Assembly (NCBI GenBank): GCA_038363925.1
Contig: JAQQWL010000011.1
Coordinates: forward strand, 6,634,001 to 6,698,000
Source of the DNA: Apiospora phragmitis
Lineage: Eukaryota; Ascomycota; Sordariomycetes; Amphisphaeriales; Apiosporaceae
Direction: 5' to 3'
Length of the DNA: 64,000 nucleotides
The position numbers and the translations under genes are program-made. The notes below the pieces were generated by a model, which ran no database searches, was not told the DNA's origin, and was given only the letters and a program-made list of their open reading frames with translations. How positions within the stretch are numbered: position 1 is the stretch's first letter; each line of letters begins with the position of its first letter. Of the stretch, positions 1 to 12,200 are shown in pieces.

Positions 1-858
1 TATGACGGACGTAAACGAAACCCGGAATATAGCAATGCTCATCTCAGCTGTCTCTGGGAAGTGGTTCCTTTCCTGAATCATTACCATCCTTCTGTTGATG
101 TTTATGCCAAGAGTCTCCTGAATGGCCTGAAGCCGGCGCAGAAGCCTGATTTGTCCAATCACACGCTGATTCATTTCCTCGACAAATTTGTGTACCGCAA
201 CCCGAAGGCTTCCGATGGCATGAAGGGCAATTCGCTCATGCAGCCTGTGGCCGCCACTGGACAAGGCCAGATCTTGCTCTCAGGCAAGTCATCCGCCAAG
301 ACTGGTGCGCCATTGAACTCGGCATCCTTCTGGAACAAGAAGGCCGGCGATGTTGCGGTTGAAGATGTGTTCTTCCATGAGTACTTCAACCAGATCGGCA
401 AGCCAGCTCAAGCCGAGCGGGTTAAGAAGGCCAAGGCGAGCGCCGAGGATGGCGCCGAGGCTGATGAGTCTGGCGATGAAGAGGAGATCTGGAACGCGCT
501 TACAGCGTCGCGACCTGAGGTGGAGATCGACGATGAGAGTGATGTGGGATCTGATTTCGAGGACTTGATGAGTCTCGACGGCTCTGACGAAGAAGCCGGC
601 GGCGATGCGGAAGAGGAAATGGACGTGGACGGAATGTCTGAAGGCAGCGCGCCGGACTTCTCGGATGTATCATCACTCGGCTTCAGTGACGACGACGACG
701 AAGAAGGTGGCGCAGCTGTCGCAGAAGACAAGGAGGATGACAAGAAGCCCCAGTCTGAGCGCACAAAGAGGAAGAAGATGCTCAGAAGCCTTCCGACATT
801 TGCCACTGCCGACGACTACGCGGCAATGCTGGCCGAAGAGGATGATGGGAGATGTTAG
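1..858 (+). CDS. MAK21: Mak21/Noc1 (CBF family) ribosome biogenesis factor, C-terminal part
   Basis: This is the 3' end of a gene that is open from base 1 with no start in the window, giving 285 residues before the TAG at 856-858. The segment RNPKASDGMKGNSLMQP and the preceding helical part (FLNHYHPSVDVYAKSLL) match the end of the CBF/Mak21 domain of Noc1/Mak21 proteins (CEBPZ in animals), nucleolar factors that pair with Noc2 in early 60S subunit assembly and export. The second half is a long acidic, Ser/Asp/Glu-rich tail with a basic RTKRKK patch and a final LPTFATADDYAAML segment, which is typical of the family. Family recognition is by motif memory. The reading frame is intact. The N-terminal two thirds lie outside the window. 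Confidence 0.85.
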   Translation, partial: YDGRKRNPEYSNAHLSCLWEVVPFLNHYHPSVDVYAKSLLNGLKPAQKPDLSNHTLIHFLDKFVYRNPKASDGMKGNSLMQPVAATGQGQILLSGKSSAKTGAPLNSASFWNKKAGDVAVEDVFFHEYFNQIGKPAQAERVKKAKASAEDGAEADESGDEEEIWNALTASRPEVEIDDESDVGSDFEDLMSLDGSDEEAGGDAEEEMDVDGMSEGSAPDFSDVSSLGFSDDDDEEGGAAVAEDKEDDKKPQSERTKRKKMLRSLPTFATADDYAAMLAEEDDGRC

Positions 859-1587
859 TCGGTATGTGGTTTACCTAATAGACAGATATCTATGTAGCAT
901 TATCATCGTCGTACGTGGATGAGAGAGGGGGGAAGGAGGCAGTAACGAATGAGAAGCTTCCCAAATAAGATGCAAAATATCTATTAAAACCCATGGCAAC
1001 ATGATTGCTTGATTCATACAAATCAGTGCTCAAACATAGCGTAGATCCTGCAAGAACTCCTTGCGACAATTCAAGCTGCCATCCGAAGAATGATTATATT
1101 CCGCTGTCGTTTTGGTGGTAGGCAACTAAAACTCAGCTATCTTCCAATGCATGTTGTATTATTATCATCCATGTGTTGTGGCCAGGTACTGTAGGTATAG
1201 AATCCAAAGCCGACTCAGGGGTTCCAAACTGCCATTTATTACGGAGCTGAGCACCTTCGCTCCAGTACCTGCATTGACCCAGTCCCATCCATTAAAACGG
1301 GGGCCTAATATGTAAGGCTTATTATACGTTAAGGCAAGCTTGCCAATTCAATTGCAGCCTGACGGGATTATGGAATCCTGCTCGCATCCGCGCAGCGCAA
1401 AGAAGAATTGAAAACCAGGGGAGCTACTCTGTACGACTCCTATGCAACGCACGTCTGGGGCCTGTAATTGGTCCAAGCGCTAAAATCATTGCCTGCAAAT
1501 ACGAGACGTATGCGTAAGTACATGTAGGCACCTGGGTATTGTACTGCTGAATTTGGCCCACATAAATCAATTCAAGCCTCCAATTGA

Positions 1588-1634
1588 GTTGTTGTTGTTG
1601 CTGCTGCTGCTTCTGCTGCTGCTGCTGCTGCTGC
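1588..1634. repeat. TTG/CTG trinucleotide microsatellite
   Basis: About fifteen trinucleotide units, TTG followed by CTG with one TTC interruption. A shorter CTG tract follows at about 1667-1682. It lies in the promoter/5' leader zone of the clathrin gene. Confidence 0.9.
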
Positions 1635-1693
1635 CACCAGACGCCACGACGCTAACCATACTGGCCCGGCTGCTGCTGCTGCTTGATTGACGG

Positions 1694-1717
1694 AGAGGTC
1701 CAGAGGTCCAGAGGTCC
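1694..1717. repeat. Three perfect copies of AGAGGTCC
   Basis: The 8 bp unit AGAGGTCC occurs three times without interruption just downstream of the CTG tract. Its function is unknown; it could be a slippage product or a clustered factor site. Confidence 0.85.
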
Positions 1718-2263
1718 TTGCGAACGAACAGGTAAGCGTAATGCCTCTCCTAAACTGAGCGAACATAGATCTGGGAAAAAGGATCACACACTTCGTTTGC
1801 CTATTGTTCCCTTCCCACATCAACACAATCTCCTTCTATTTCCTCTCTTCCCTCCCTCTTCTCCCCCCACAAACAAACAAATACCACACTACCTTCGCCC
1901 TTCCATCAGGCATTGTACAGTACTCTCATCGCGATTGCCGGGCCTCGCATCTCAGTGGTTGTTTTCCCTGAGGTTCTGCAGCGCGTGCTTCTCTCACGGT
2001 CTTTCTTTGCCTTGACTTGGATTTGATGTAGACTTGGTTCTACACTCCCACACTACATAATCACCACGGTCCCTGGGGTTCTCTTTACCTTTTTCTGCGC
2101 CTAATCCGATCATTTCTTCCCCAGTGGAACGCGAATACTACGACCTCGAAAACACGACTGCGCAGCTGCCATCGAGCTCGCCAACCCGTCAAGGTGTCCT
2201 CAGATCCTCTTGCGATCGGCCCAATTCGACCACACATAGCAGCTTTCCATGTAAACAGCAACC

Positions 2264-5200
2264 ATGGCGCCTCTTCCCATTAAGTTCACGGAGCTGTTGA
2301 TGCTCAACACAGTCGGTGTCGATACGACCAGCATAAGCTTCAATTCTTGCGTACGTGGCCCATTCACCTTTCACTAGCACATCTCGCCCTAGGATCTCTT
2401 TGCTGACACTGCCCGACGACAGACATTAGAGTCCGACCACTTTATTTGCATACGAGAGAAGAAGAACGAGGCAGCACAACCCGAAGTCGTCATCGTCGAT
2501 CTCAAGCAGGGCAACAATGTCACGCGGCGCCCTATCAAGGCCGACAGTGCCATCATGCACTGGACCAAGCAGATCATCGCCTTGCGTGCACAGTCAAGAA
2601 CGCTGCAGATCTTCGACCTGGAGAAGAAGCAAAAGTTGAAGTCAGCGACCATGAACGAAGATGTCGTCTTCTGGAAGTGGATCAGCGAATCAACGCTCGG
2701 CTTGGTAACAGACACTGCCGTTTTCCACTGGGACATCTACGATGCTACCCAAGCAGCCCCTGTGGAGGTCTTTAAGCGGAATGCCAATATGAACGTACGG
2801 GCACCAAATCCACTGATCAATGCCCTGGATCTTGTGCTAACCAAGCTTGCTAGGGCTGCCAAATCATTAACTACCGGATTAATAGCGACGGCAAGTGGAT
2901 GGCGGTTGTTGGTATCTCGCAACAGCAAGGTCGCGTCGTTGGTAGTCTCCAGCTTTACTCCAAGGATCGCGGCATCAGCCAGGCCATCGAGGGTCATGCC
3001 GTCAGCTTCGGCACTGTTCGACTTGAGGGTGCGCCTGCCGATACCAAGGTCTTCACCTTTGCTGTCCGGACTGCTACGGGTGCCAAGCTCCATATCGTCG
3101 AGATCGACAAGCCCGACGCGAACCCTGCTTTCCAAAAGAAGGCCGTCGACATTTACTTCCCACCCGAGGCTACAAACGATTTCCCGGTCGCCATGCAAGT
3201 CTCCCAGAAGTACGGCGTTATCTACATGGTCACCAAGTATGGTTTCATCCATCTCTATGATCTTGAAACTGGCGCTACCATCTTCATGAACCGTATCTCG
3301 AGCGAAACCATCTTCACCACTTGCTCCGACTCCGAATCGGCCGGTATTGTTGGCATCAACCGGAAGGGCCAGGTCCTGGCGGTTGCTGTTGACGAGAACA
3401 ACATGGTCCAGTATCTTTTGCAAAATCCCGCTAATACTGAGATGGCAATCAAGATGGCCTCTAGGGCTGGTCTTCCTGGCGCTGATCAGCTCTACGCTCA
3501 ACAGTTCGATTCGCTGTTCCAGCGAGGCGATTACGCGGGTGCCGCCAAGGTTGCCGCGAATTCGCCACGAGGCTTCCTCCGTACACCTGACACGATCAAC
3601 CGCTTCAAGGCCCTCCCCCAGGAGCCCGGAAAGATGTCGTACATCCTCCAGTACTTTGGAATGCTGCTCGACAAAACCACCCCTCTCAACGAGTTCGAGA
3701 CATTGGAACTCGCTGTTCCTGTGCTTCAACAGGGCCGCAAGCATCTCCTGGAGAAGTGGCTCAAGGAGGGCAAGCTGGATTTCTCGGAGAAGCTTGGTGA
3801 CCAGATTAGACCCCACGACGTTAACATGGCCCTGGCAGTATACTTGAAGGGCAATGCCCCCCATAAGGTTGTCGCCGCATTCGCCGAGACTGGCCAGTTT
3901 GAGAAGATCCTGCCCTATGTCAGTCAGACCGGATACCAGCCTGACTGGATCAGTCTACTCAACCATATTGTCCGCGTCAACTCTGAGAAGGGTGCCGAGT
4001 TTGCCAGCTCTCTAGCCAACAACGAGGGTGGTTCCCTGGTGGATATTGAGCGCGTTGTCGATGTCTTCCAGGCTCAGGGCATGATCCAACAGGCAACCGC
4101 TTTCTTGCTCGACGTCCTCAAGGATAATAGGCCCGACCAGGGACACCTCCAAACGAGACTCCTGGAGATGAACCTGGCCCAGGCTCCCCAGGTCGCAGAT
4201 GCTATCTTGAGCAACCAGATGTTCACTCAATTCGACAAGGCCAGAATTGCTTCACTCTGTGAGCAACAAGGCCTTCTCCAAAAGGCGTTGGAACTTTACG
4301 AGGACCCGGCTGCCGTGAAGCACGTCATTGTCAACATTGCGGGCACGCCGAACTTCAGTATTGACTGGCTGGTTAACTTCTTCGGCCAAATGTCTGTTGA
4401 GCAGTCTCTTGATTGCCTAGACGCCATGATGAAGCAAAACATCCGCCAAAACCTTCAGTCTGTGGTTCAGATTGCAACAAAGTACTCGGATCTTTTGGGT
4501 CCCACTCACTTGATCGATCTTTTTGAGAAATACAAGACCTTCGAAGGCTTGTTCTACTATCTTGGTAGTGTCGTTAACATGTCGGAAGATCCTGACGTTC
4601 ACTTCAAGTACATCGAGGCTGCCACTAAGATGGGTCAAGCTGGCGAGGTCGAGAGGATCTGCCGCGACAGCCAACATTACAATCCCGAGAAGGTCAAGAA
4701 CTTCCTGAAGGAAGCTCGCCTGCCCGAACAACTTCCCTTGATTATTGTGTGCGACCGCTTCGACTTCGTTCATGATTTGGTACTCTACCTGTACCAGAAT
4801 CAACAATTCCAGTCGATTGAGACATACGTCCAACGCGTCAACCCCGGTAGAACGCCCCAGGTCATTGGCGGTCTTTTGGACGTTGATTGCGATGAGTCAG
4901 TCATCAAGGGACTTCTGAACTCTGTTGACCCAACCGCCATCCCTATCGATGCTCTGGTGTCCGAGGTTGAAACCCGCAACCGACTCAAGCTGTTGCTTCC
5001 GTTCCTCGAAGCTACCCTGGCTGCTGGCAACCAACAACAGGCTGTTTTCAATGCTCTCGCGAAGATCTACATCGACTCGAACAACAACCCCGAGAAGTTC
5101 TTGAAGGAGAACGACCAGTATGACACTCTCGGCGTGGGCAAGTACTGCGAGAAGCGAGACCCGAACTTGGCATACATTGCCTACCAGAAGGGCCAGAACG

Positions 5201-7500
5201 ATCTGGAACTGGTTAACATTACCAATGAGAACTCGATGTACCGAGCCCAAGCACGATACCTGCTTGAGCGAAGTGATCGCGAACTATGGATGTTTGTTCT
5301 TAGTGAAAACAACATACACCGCCGTTCAGTGATCGACCAGGTCGTGGCTACTGCCGTGCCTGAGTGCACTGACCCGGCCAAGGTATCGGAGGCTGTCGCT
5401 GCTTTCTTGGCAGCCGACCTCCCGTCCGAGCTCATCGAGCTTCTGGAGAAGATCATGCTTGAGCCTTCGCCTTTCAACGACAACCCAAGTCTGCAGAACC
5501 TGCTCATATTGACTGCCGCTCGTGCTGACAAGGGCAGAGTCGCTGATTACATCCAGCGTCTCGATGCCTATGATCCCGAGGAGTGCGCCCAGCTCTGCAT
5601 CAACGTCGGCCTCCATGAAGAGGCTTTTGAGATTTACAAGAAGGCTGGCAACCCAACCGCAGCTGCAGCCGTCCTCGTGGAACACGTTGTCAGCATTGAC
5701 CGTGCCAGTGCTTTTGCCGAAGACGTTGACTTGCCTGAGGTGTGGAGCAAAGTTGGTAAGGCACAGCTGGATGGCCTGCGGGTCACTGATGCCATCGAGT
5801 CATACATCAAGGCCGGTGATCCTCGCAATTACGAGGAGGTCATCGAGGTTGCTACTCACGCTGGCAAGGATGAGGACTTGGTCAAATTCTTGCGCATGGC
5901 TCGCAAAACGATGAGAGAGCCTCCCATCGATACTGCGTTGGCCTTCTGCTTTGCCAGGCTTGACCAGCTTGGCGAGCTCGAGGATTTCCTTCGAGGTACT
6001 AACGTTGCTAACATCGAAGAATCTGGTGACAAGGCATCGAACGAGGGCTTCCACCAAGCGGCCAAGATCTTCTACACCAGCATCTCCAACTGGGCTAAAC
6101 TCGCCACTACCCTCGTTCACCTCGAGGATTACCAGGCTGCTGTAGAATGCGCACGCAAGGCCAACAACATCAGAGTCTGGCGCGAGGTACACGGGGCTTG
6201 CGTCAACAAAAAGGGAATTTCGCCTTGCGAAGATTTGCGGACTCAACCTTATTGTGGATGCCGAACAGCTGCAAACCCTCGTCAAGCAGTACGAACACGA
6301 AGGCTACTTTGATGAGCTCATCGACCTGCTCGAGCAAGGTCTTGGCCTCGAGCGTGCCCACATGGGCATGTTCACAGAACTTGGCATTGCTCTTTCCCAG
6401 TATCACCCCGAGAGGCTCATGGAGCATATCAAGCTCTTCTGGAGCCGAATGAACCTCCCCAAGCTCATCCGTGCCTGCGAAGAAGCCAACCTGTGGCCAG
6501 AATTGGTCTTCTGCTACTACCATTATGATGAGTTCGACAATGCAGCTTTGGCCGTCATGGAGCGCGCCGAAAACTCTTGGGGAGCACCAGCAATTCAAGG
6601 ATATCGTGGTGAAGGTTGCCAATCTGGAGATCTATTACCGCGCCATCAACTTTTACCTGGAGCAGCACCCGTCGCTCATCACTGATCTCCTCCAGGCCTT
6701 GACTCCCCGTATTGATGTCAACCGCGTGGTGAAGATGTTCCAGAAGTCGGACAACCTGCCGTTGATCAAGCCTTTCCTTCTGAACGTGCAGACTCAGAAC
6801 AAGCGTACAGTCAACGACGCTATCAACGACCTGTTGATTGAGGAGGAGGACTACAAGACCTTGAGAGACTCGGTCGAGAACTATGACAACTACGATGCCA
6901 CGGACCTGGCTTCACGTCTTGAGAAGCATGACCTCGTCTTCTTCCGTCAAATTGCCTCCAACATCTACCGCAAGACGAAGAGATGGGAGAAGTCGATTGC
7001 TCTCTCGAAGCAAGACAAGCTTTTCAAGGATGCCATTGAGACCGCTGCCATTTCTGGCAAGTCCGAGGTAGTCGAGGAGCTCCTCCGATACGTAAGTCGC
7101 ACTATTCTCCCTTGGCTGGGCCCTGCTAACATAACCACAGTTTGTCGACATTGGCAGCAAGGAGTGCTACGTGGGCATGCTTTACGCCTGCTATGACCTC
7201 ATCCGTCCCGATCTCGTTTTGGAGCTATCGTGGCGTCATGGCCTCACGGACTTCGCCATGCCGTACATGATCAACATGCTCTGCCAACAGACCAAGGAGA
7301 TTGCCACCCTGAAAGCCGACAGTGAGGCCCGAAAGGCCAAGGATAAGGCACAAGAGAAGGACGAGAGCGAAGCCCCGATTCTTGGTGGTGGCCGGCTCAT
7401 GATCACGGCCGGTCCTGGTGGCGCTGCCGGTGGCCGCGCATCTCCTGCCATGTTCGGACAGACCAACGGCTTTACGTCTCAGCCTACGGGTTTTAGTTAG
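2264..7500 (+). CDS. CHC1: Clathrin heavy chain (two apparent single-base frame breaks)
   Basis: Exons are 2264-2350, 2423-2794, 2854-7091 and 7141-7500, with introns of 72, 59 and 49 nt. The start MAPLPIKFTELL and the junction SISFNSC/TLESDHF match clathrin heavy chains, the triskelion subunit of coated vesicles at the trans-Golgi and plasma membrane. The order is N-terminal beta-propeller (about residues 1-330), linker, then seven CHCR alpha-solenoid repeats, and a short Gly/Ala-rich tail ending QPTGFS. The deduced length is about 1684 residues, usual for the family. Exon 3 is not continuous: one extra G at 6213-6215 (AAAAAGGGAA, expected KKEFRLA) and one extra G at 6579-6582 (TTGGGGAGC, expected ENSWEHQQF) each shift the frame by one, and homology is perfect in the next frame both times. 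I treat them as indel errors in an essential gene rather than a pseudogene. Confidence 0.95.
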
Positions 7501-8394
7501 CACCGGCGCCTTTAGTACCAGTGATAGGCATGCCCGCACAAGGGCACTTGAAGCCGCTGTATCCTCAAGCCAGGTCATCACCGCCGCCGCCATACATGAA
7601 CTCGACGCCTGTTGGGGGGCTACAGCACGGACAAAGGCCATGCTATAATTATGGATGGAAGTACGCGCAATAAAGAAAAGTGCTTTCTTGAGACGTTGGG
7701 GATATAAGCTAGACGGTGGATAGGACACGCCAGGGGGAAAGACGTTGTTCCCATCTACCGTCAGGCAGGGGAGGGTTTTTGGGAATATCTTCAGGCCCCC
7801 TATTACCCCATATCGTGAGACATTTTTACAGTTTCGAGACTCAACCTGCGCTTAAGTAGCAGCAGGGCTGTATGATAGTAAGATAAGGAGTCATCTATTT
7901 GTCGTTGAATTATCTCTTGAACTTGTCTACGGCGTTGTGAGTCGTGAAGAAGGTCTACCAGGGCGTCTGTCTTGTGGGGGGGTCCAGTCGGCCAGTCATC
8001 CAACCACGGCGCATACGATAAACCTTCGCTGTAGCATCGTTGCTTTCACACGGAAGTTTGTATTTCAAACCCATGACCTGGATCAAGTATTACATAATCA
8101 ATTGATGCTTTAAATGCTATCTTGACGCACCATTTGGATTGGATGCTGAGGTGAGAAGGGATTACGACGACACGTGACTCAATCTGGAAAGTCGGGCCCC
8201 CAAAATTTTGCCGTTGGAAGGATTGGAAGCGCGCAAAGCCAAGACCCGACCAGCCAGGATCGGAGCAAACGGTGCCATTAGTTGGGGAAATTCAATTGAA
8301 GAAAGATCGTGCCGCAGCTTTTCAATTAACCTCCCGCCAATTCTTGTCCACGACGAACTCGACTTCGACCCGTCCTCACCCCTCGCAATTCACA
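7501..8394. other. Intergenic: clathrin 3' region and MPC1 promoter
   Basis: No gene is seen. Short open frames on the minus strand at 7225-7728 are antisense to the clathrin tail. The sequence just before 8395 is the likely 5' leader of the downstream carrier gene. Confidence 0.65.
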
Positions 8395-9229
8395 ATGGCC
8401 GCCTTCTTCAAAGCCGTCAATGCCAAGATCCGGTCCAACCCGACCGTGAGCTACTTCTGCTCGACCCGTACGTACTCAAACCACCACCTGTCTACCTATA
8501 TATCCCTTCGTATTCGGTCTTGGCTAGGTTTAAGTCCGACGGTGACGACACTACACGACCGGAGACGGTGCGGTTCTGCAATAATATTCGGTCTGCATTG
8601 ATGTGCAACGCAAGCATGCGAAGGCTCTTGTGACTAAGGCACAGCAATCACAAGCTATCGTGTTGCGCCTTCTTGCCGTTTTTGCTGGCGAGCCGTAACC
8701 GGAGCCCCGGATCGCAGCCCCGTCGTGTGATATTATACGACCATATTCAACATGCCTAGAGCCAACTTACGGTTAATTTTGGTCGATTACTAACAACTGT
8801 GCGCAACAGATTTCTGGGGTCCGGTGTCTAACTTCGGTATCCCCGTCGCCGCCGTCATGGACACACAGAAGTCCCCCGACCTGTAAGCACCACCTGATCT
8901 GACGAGAGCTGTTGCTCGCGCGCCTATGATCCCGACTTTGCGCTTCCTTCTAACGTGCTACCTCCAGGATCTCCGGCCAGATGACCGCCGCTCTCTGCGT
9001 CTACTCGGCGACCTTCATGCGCTACTCCCTCGCCGTCTCGCCCAAGAACTACCTCCTCTTCGCGTGCCATTTCATCAACGAGGGCTCCCAGCTTACCCAA
9101 GGATACCGCTACCTCTCATGGCACAACTGGGGCGGCAAGGAGAAGGCCCAAGCCCAGGGCGCCGTAGAGGAGGCCAAGGCCAAGGTCGCTGCCGTTGGTG
9201 ATAAGGTCAAGGATGCCGTCTCGAAATAG
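8395..9229 (+). CDS. MPC1: Mitochondrial pyruvate carrier subunit 1
   Basis: Exons are 8395-8467, 8810-8882 and 8968-9229, giving 135 residues; introns are 342 nt (long for this organism, with a clear TACTAAC branch site) and 85 nt. The product starts [12 protein letters not shown] and contains [36 protein letters not shown] and a helix ending in [12 protein letters not shown], the hallmarks of MPC1. Together with MPC2/3 it forms the inner-membrane heterodimer that imports pyruvate into the matrix. The C-terminus is a Lys/Ala-rich extension of about 30 residues ([16 protein letters not shown]), which is common in filamentous fungi. Both splice phases agree (CAT and CTG codons split). The pyruvate carboxylase gene lies 5 kb downstream, so both next steps of pyruvate use are nearby, but this may be chance. 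Confidence 0.94.
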
Positions 9230-12200
9230 ACGAGCCGATCTGGCAGGAAGAACCGTGTGCGCTCTATTCAAGACACAAAAGGGCAATGGGCTATCAATGG
9301 GCGAAGGTTAACAAACCAGGCGATGTGATGATGACGACCGAAAAAGGAGGCAATTCCCCTCATAATGTTGTTGTCAACCCCTCCCAAGATGGGAGGCCGC
9401 ACATGATATAGAGCTGCAGGGTGCCGAGGAAGATAGACTATGGTCACCGGGGCGGACGACTTTGTGGTCCTGTACATCACTGTTCTATGAGCGACATCAA
9501 TAAGTTCCTTCCTAGTTGGAAACCCGTCTGTTTCTCTCTGCCGAGGAATGGTAATGGGTCTTCGCATCAAGTATCTTACCAATCGAGGTCTTTGTCCCCG
9601 ACGGAGGCGAATATCGCGCACCTCGAGGCTATCTGGGGAAACGTCTCAAGAACGAGCTGTCGACAACCTCATTCGTGGATCTGAGAAGGCCGGCTTGTCC
9701 AAAAATATGTAGCCAAGTCCTGCTCCTCGGTCATTATCTGGAGCCTCCCCACGATGGTGCCGCAGTCTCAGGAACGAAGCTGTTCAGGGCTGTTTCGTAT
9801 TCGTAGCTTGTAGCTCGCTTACAGTGAGTGATTTCTCGGCGCGGCCTGTGAGCTATTTGGCTATACCTTGTAGACTGGCTCCTGCTCTCCATGGTGCAGT
9901 ATAGGAGGTATGGACAATTCCGCCGCACTGACGTTTCGAGGACATCCAAGAGAAAGCACCCCCACTCCTTTATCTCGGCCTCCGGCCAAAAAGGTGAAAT
10001 GAAGTAAGATAGATCTTTGGGCGCATATCATCCTGGAAAGATGTATGCGCATCTCATGTCCATCAGTGTCTTCATCAGGAATTTGTAGCCCGCGGGACAG
10101 GGGGTTCAAATAATTGAAGTAGGTAGTTGAGTTACAGTAGTATTGATGCATGAGACGAATAGAAGATGGAGCCCGGGGAAGATATCATGAGTCCGTCCTC
10201 CGAAAACAGTAGCAGCTAATTGGAAGACATGAGGAGGCATGGGAGGGGAGAGACCAACCCTCATCTCCTGTTGCACTTACTGGGTCTGCTTTTTGTTTCA
10301 TTGAATATACTTTCTTCCGGCAGACTCCACGGCACTTGTGGTGGACAGATAAGACACGGTGGCCTCTTGGCCATGTATGTTGTTGGTCGGGCATGGAATA
10401 GCAACGTTGAAATCACCGAGGAGCGAGTCGTGTGTCGGCCAAAGTAGCAACTGACCAGCCTTGGCGGCATATGTCTGGGTAGAAAAGGCCAAGACTATCG
10501 AGCGTGCGTTCCTACCCACCTCCGGCAGATTAGTGGCAGTCTTTATCTTGCCTCGAGGAGAGCTTTTCTTGGCTTGACAGCCAACGCCTCTCGCATACAC
10601 ACATGTGTGGGTGTGCTTCGGGCTCATACATGTAGATACGTACTAATTTGGAAGGCTTGCTCTGCAAGGCGAAGGAAACCAACCAGCGACCAGACGGAAT
10701 TTGGATTTTTACTTCTGGGCTGCCGAGCTAAGAGTGCAGGTTGGGAAGGCCCTACCCGCCTTCCGCATGCCCGATGTTGCTTGGCTAGGCGTGGGATGAG
10801 TGCCTATAGGCTATAGCCCATCTGGGTTGGTGGTCATCATGCAGATGCATATCTAGATATGCATCCAATCTGGTTAATTCTCAGGTAGGGATCTGCGTAG
10901 CCGGGCTGGACGGATGTGCGCAATGTCATCAGCGCATCGACGTTGCGTCTTTGCAAGCCAGTCCAGTATTGGTTGGTATCTTTTACGTGTTTGAGCGCCG
11001 GCTCGGAGACCGATGGTTGTCATTGTGGTGAGAAAAACTCCATGATCGGAACTTGCCTTGAGCCGTGGCCGGCGTTGCTCACTTACACAGTACTTTCCTC
11101 ATCAGCCTTACTAGACTGGTTCCGCCGCCCGAGCCCCGAAGTCGGGCCTAAACATCGTCGGTCTCGAGGGTTGATGCTCCGTGAACAAAGTCACCACCAT
11201 CGAACCATCTATATACGATATAGTTGAGAGGAGGCACACAGGGGCGAAGCGGTGGGTGGTCAGATGGGCGAGCAGAAAGTTTTTACACAAGGTGTGCGTA
11301 CGTTGTTGACATGTTGTCCATATTCGCTCAGCTGTGCAAGATAGGAGCGGGCGCGGCTCGATGCATTGGATGGTGCTTGGCAGAGGGTACGCCGCGGCTT
11401 GCCAAGGTTAGATGCGAGTTTCGAGCCGCTCGAATGATGAAGCAGGCCTGTTCCTAGCTTGTCGATGCCACTGAGATGGATCCATCAGGACGAAGGTTTT
11501 TAAATAGCGCAGAAACAGGCATTGATAGAAACAAACGACGCCCGGAGCACATAGAAACCCCCCACTGTTGTGTTTTACCCATCAAGCGGCCATCGGCAGT
11601 GGAGGTGAGGTACTGTACGCATGAGGTAACTGACAGCCTGATACTGACAAAGGAAGTGCCAATAAGGTAACATGGTAAGGGACGGGCTGAACGAGCTTGC
11701 ATCGATTTGATACGTATACCGCCGGAGAGGAAAGCCATGTAAGATCGACAAGCGAATCCTTGATCCGTTTTCTGATCCGTTCTGTCCACTACCGAAACAG
11801 TCCCATGGCTACGGCATCGCTCGCTTGTTATCCGCGGATACAGGGTCGAATAATACGGCCATGTAGAAGGCTATGGACCTGGTGACCACGGATGAGTCAA
11901 GGTTGAGATTCTTTTTTTTTGTTAAGCGCATATCCCTGGTTTTGAGGTACGTACTGTAGGTCGGTAGCCAGGTATGTAGTATCGAAAGGTATCTGCTTCG
12001 TCGACCAGGAACACGATCGCCCGCCAAGAAAATTAGCTATGCCGAGGGCTGGCTCTTGGCTTGTTTAACAACTTCGTCTTGGCTGCCACTGGCTTGTGTT
12101 TCCTCGGCTGAATACCTAAAAGTCGACCCCCTATCAAAGGTTTTGCGTCTCGGTCCCAGGTGATGGGTCCTTGCCGTATGTAGTAGAGCAGTATGGCAGA

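Larger units (their letters stand above)
859..2263. other. Intergenic: 3' region of MAK21 and promoter/5'UTR of clathrin gene
   Basis: No credible gene is seen. The stretch holds a TTG/CTG trinucleotide tract, a three-copy 8 bp tandem repeat and CT-rich tracts (about 1830-1870 and 2040-2130) of the sort usual upstream of highly expressed fungal genes. Open frames of 84-110 codons here arise from the simple repeats. Confidence 0.7.

Noticed and set aside
1572..1826. 84-codon minus-strand open frame with poly-Ala
   Set aside because: Translation of the CTG/TTG microsatellite.
2737..3864. 375-codon open frame on the minus strand
   Set aside because: It is antisense to the clathrin heavy chain beta-propeller, whose frame is clearly real; long antisense shadows are common in C-ending codon-biased genes.
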